This document shows positions 54,479 to 55,965 of a stretch of DNA of 55,965 nucleotides, piece after piece. Origin of the DNA: Parachlorella kessleri (Eukaryota; Chlorophyta; Trebouxiophyceae; Chlorellales; Chlorellaceae); the NCBI GenBank assembly GCA_001598975.1, contig BBXU01001008.1, positions 1 through 55,965 on the forward strand, read 5' to 3'. Positions within the stretch are counted from its first letter, which is position 1; every line of letters begins with the position of its first letter. A program made the translations under genes and the position numbers. The notes beneath the pieces are model-generated. The model was not told where the DNA came from and did not search any database. It saw only the letters and a list, made by a program, of their open reading frames with translations.

Positions 54479-55965
54479 ATGGACGCTGCAGCGGCCTGCA
54501 AGGCTATACTGATCTTGCAGGGTCCGGGAGCCGAGCGTCATGGTTATGTGAAAAGCGTGCTCGCCGGCCTCCAAGGCGTTCAGTCAGCAGCTGTGGAGGA
54601 CGGGCAAGCTGAGGTGAGTTCGCGCGCGCTCCACGTCACAGGTTCACACTATCCTTTTGTGTGCCCTAGCGTACCTTGCGGGGAACGGAAACCTGCACGT
54701 TGCCAGTACACAACAATTGACTTGGGAGAGCGGCCCCAAATAGGAGCTAAGCCAGCCCCACACTGCCAGCCCTAGCCAGCAGCGTAGCTCCCCCAGTGCC
54801 GCTGCTGCTGCTGCCCAGTGCAGGTGGTCTTTGACCAGGCAGCCCTTCGCGACCCCAACCTACTGGTGGACGCCCTGGAGAGCGCCCGCGTGGCAGCCAG
54901 CCTACAGTCCCTGCAGCCCCATGCTCCCCCGCAGCCCCAGCTGGCTCGCCTGCGGGTTGGCGGCATGACCTGCAGCTCCTGCTCCTCGTGCGTGGAGTCG
55001 TCGCTCGCGGCGCTGCCGGGCGTGCGGCACGCCGCGGTCTCGCTGACGCTGCAGGAGGCCAAAGTGGAGTATGACCCAGCGCTTGTGACCGAGGTGGGTG
55101 TGATGGGGTGTACGGTGTAGGTTGGGGCGTTGCGGAAGGCGCTCTGGTGAGCTCTGATAATGTGTATCTCATGCACGCCCACGGAAGGCATGGCCATATG
55201 GTAGGAGGCGTGCAGTAGCTAGGGACCGTGCCCTCATGAACATGCAGCTGGGTTGATGAGGGCGTTAGTGGAAGTACATGGGCTCCCATGATGTCGTCTT
55301 GCCGCTGCCATACCGTTGTTGCTTCTTACTGTCGGCAGAGCAGCTACTGCAAGCGAGCTCATTAGAAATATTCTGCCCCATCGCTGCTTCTGCTGCAGGA
55401 GGGGCTTCTCCAGGCCGTTGAGGAGGCTGGCTTTGAGGGCAAGTCACTCGGCCGCGGCGACTCAGCCACCCTGCTGCTGTCGGTGTCCGGCATGGTGTGC
55501 TCGTCATGCGTGGCAGCGGTGGAGGAGCTGCTGCAGGCCCAGCAGGGAGTCAGGGAGGCAGCGGTCAACCTGCTGGCGGCCAGGGCGGAGGTGAGGGGGG
55601 TGGGACGGAAGTGGGGACTTGTACAGTGTGGTTGGTAGGATGGACAAAAGCTTGGGTGGCGTGAGAGAGGCGGACTTAACTGGAAAGCAGGACAGAGATG
55701 AGGGAGGGTAACGAGGGGGGGGGGGGGACAGGGAATGTACGAAGGACTACAAGCATGAGGTACAGTCCAACCTACATATATAGATCTGTAGAACTCTGCT
55801 TGCCGTAAATTCCTCCTTGCAGGTGCGCTATGACCCGGACAAGGTGGGGCCCAGGGCGCTGATCCAGGTACTGAGCGATGCTGGTTATGAGGCCAGCCCC
55901 CTGGACGATGATGAGCATGTGGATGGGGCAGCCTTGCGGGAGAAGGAGAAGAGGTGTGTGTGTGT
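54479..55965 (+). CDS. Heavy-metal P1B-type ATPase (Cu+-type), 5' part only
   Basis: Exons: 54479-54613, 54824-55093, 55399-55590, 55823-55953, with a likely GT donor at 55,954; the rest lies outside. The 242 visible residues are three tandem HMA metal-binding domains. The first (about 8-64) keeps the fold pattern but reads GPGAERH where GMTCxxC is expected. The second has GGMTCSSC (C95, C98) and the third SGMVCSSC (C169, C172), each followed by the typical GV..A.V.L...A.V.YDP pattern. The linker LREKEKR is what usually precedes the first TM pair of CopA/RAN1/HMA-type copper pumps. By family, the complete protein would export Cu(I) or load it into the secretory pathway. The ATPase core is not visible, so a metal-binding protein without ATPase is not excluded. 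Confidence 0.75.
55717..55728. repeat. Poly-G tract in ATPase intron
   Basis: A run of about twelve G lies in the intron after exon 55399-55590, a likely spot for length errors in assembly. Confidence 0.8.

Noticed and set aside
1..55965. CRISPR arrays, bacterial operons, prophage or plasmid features
   Set aside because: None present; intron structure throughout shows eukaryotic nuclear DNA.

Overview
The window is nuclear DNA of a GC-rich, intron-dense green alga. I infer a chlorophyte from three things: many short GT-AG and some GC-AG introns, receptor kinases with a Ser/Pro-rich stalk of cell-wall-protein type, and the mix of gene families. I cannot name the species from sequence alone. 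Exon models below were built by hand from splice consensus, reading-frame continuity and comparison between paralogues; nothing was run.

Layout. (1) Positions 1-33,200 hold a head-to-tail array of three paralogous receptor kinase genes on the + strand: RLK-A (51-9793, 5' end missing), RLK-B (11622-20836, 23 exons, 1065 aa) and RLK-C (23733-32763, 21 exons, 997 aa). Each encodes a signal peptide, N-terminal LRR cap, 24-residue LRRs of the L-x-G-T-I/L-P type, a Pro-rich stalk, one transmembrane helix, a basic juxtamembrane segment and a TKL/Raf-like kinase domain. The DFG motif reads DFN in all three. Gaps between them carry a decayed LINE (10.2-10.7 kb), a shared 3' flank, and about 2 kb of unassigned sequence (21.5-23.6 kb).

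(2) Positions 34,056-39,170 (- strand) hold a 13-exon gene for a pentameric ligand-gated ion channel (Cys-loop/Pro-loop superfamily, 607 aa) with signal peptide, beta-sandwich ectodomain and M1-M4. It is convergent with RLK-C. (3) At 39,498-40,225 (+) lies a two-exon gene for a small secreted Ala/Pro-rich protein, divergent from the channel. (4) Positions 41,188-54,121 (- strand) hold a 25-exon RRP12-like ribosome-biogenesis gene (1427 aa). (5) From 54,479 to the window end (+) is the 5' part of a heavy-metal (Cu+-type) P1B ATPase gene, divergent from RRP12.

How they fit together. The RLKs, the channel and the secreted Ala/Pro-rich protein are all predicted at the cell surface or in the wall, so the first 40 kb looks like a surface-perception neighbourhood; any functional link is inference. 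RRP12 and the metal ATPase are housekeeping genes sharing a 357-bp divergent promoter. The most unusual sequence-level signals are the algal ligand-gated channel, a 1.8-kb internal duplication in RLK-A, paralogue-conserved GC-AG introns, and five cases where an exon edge with its splice site is duplicated about 100-145 bp away inside the neighbouring intron.
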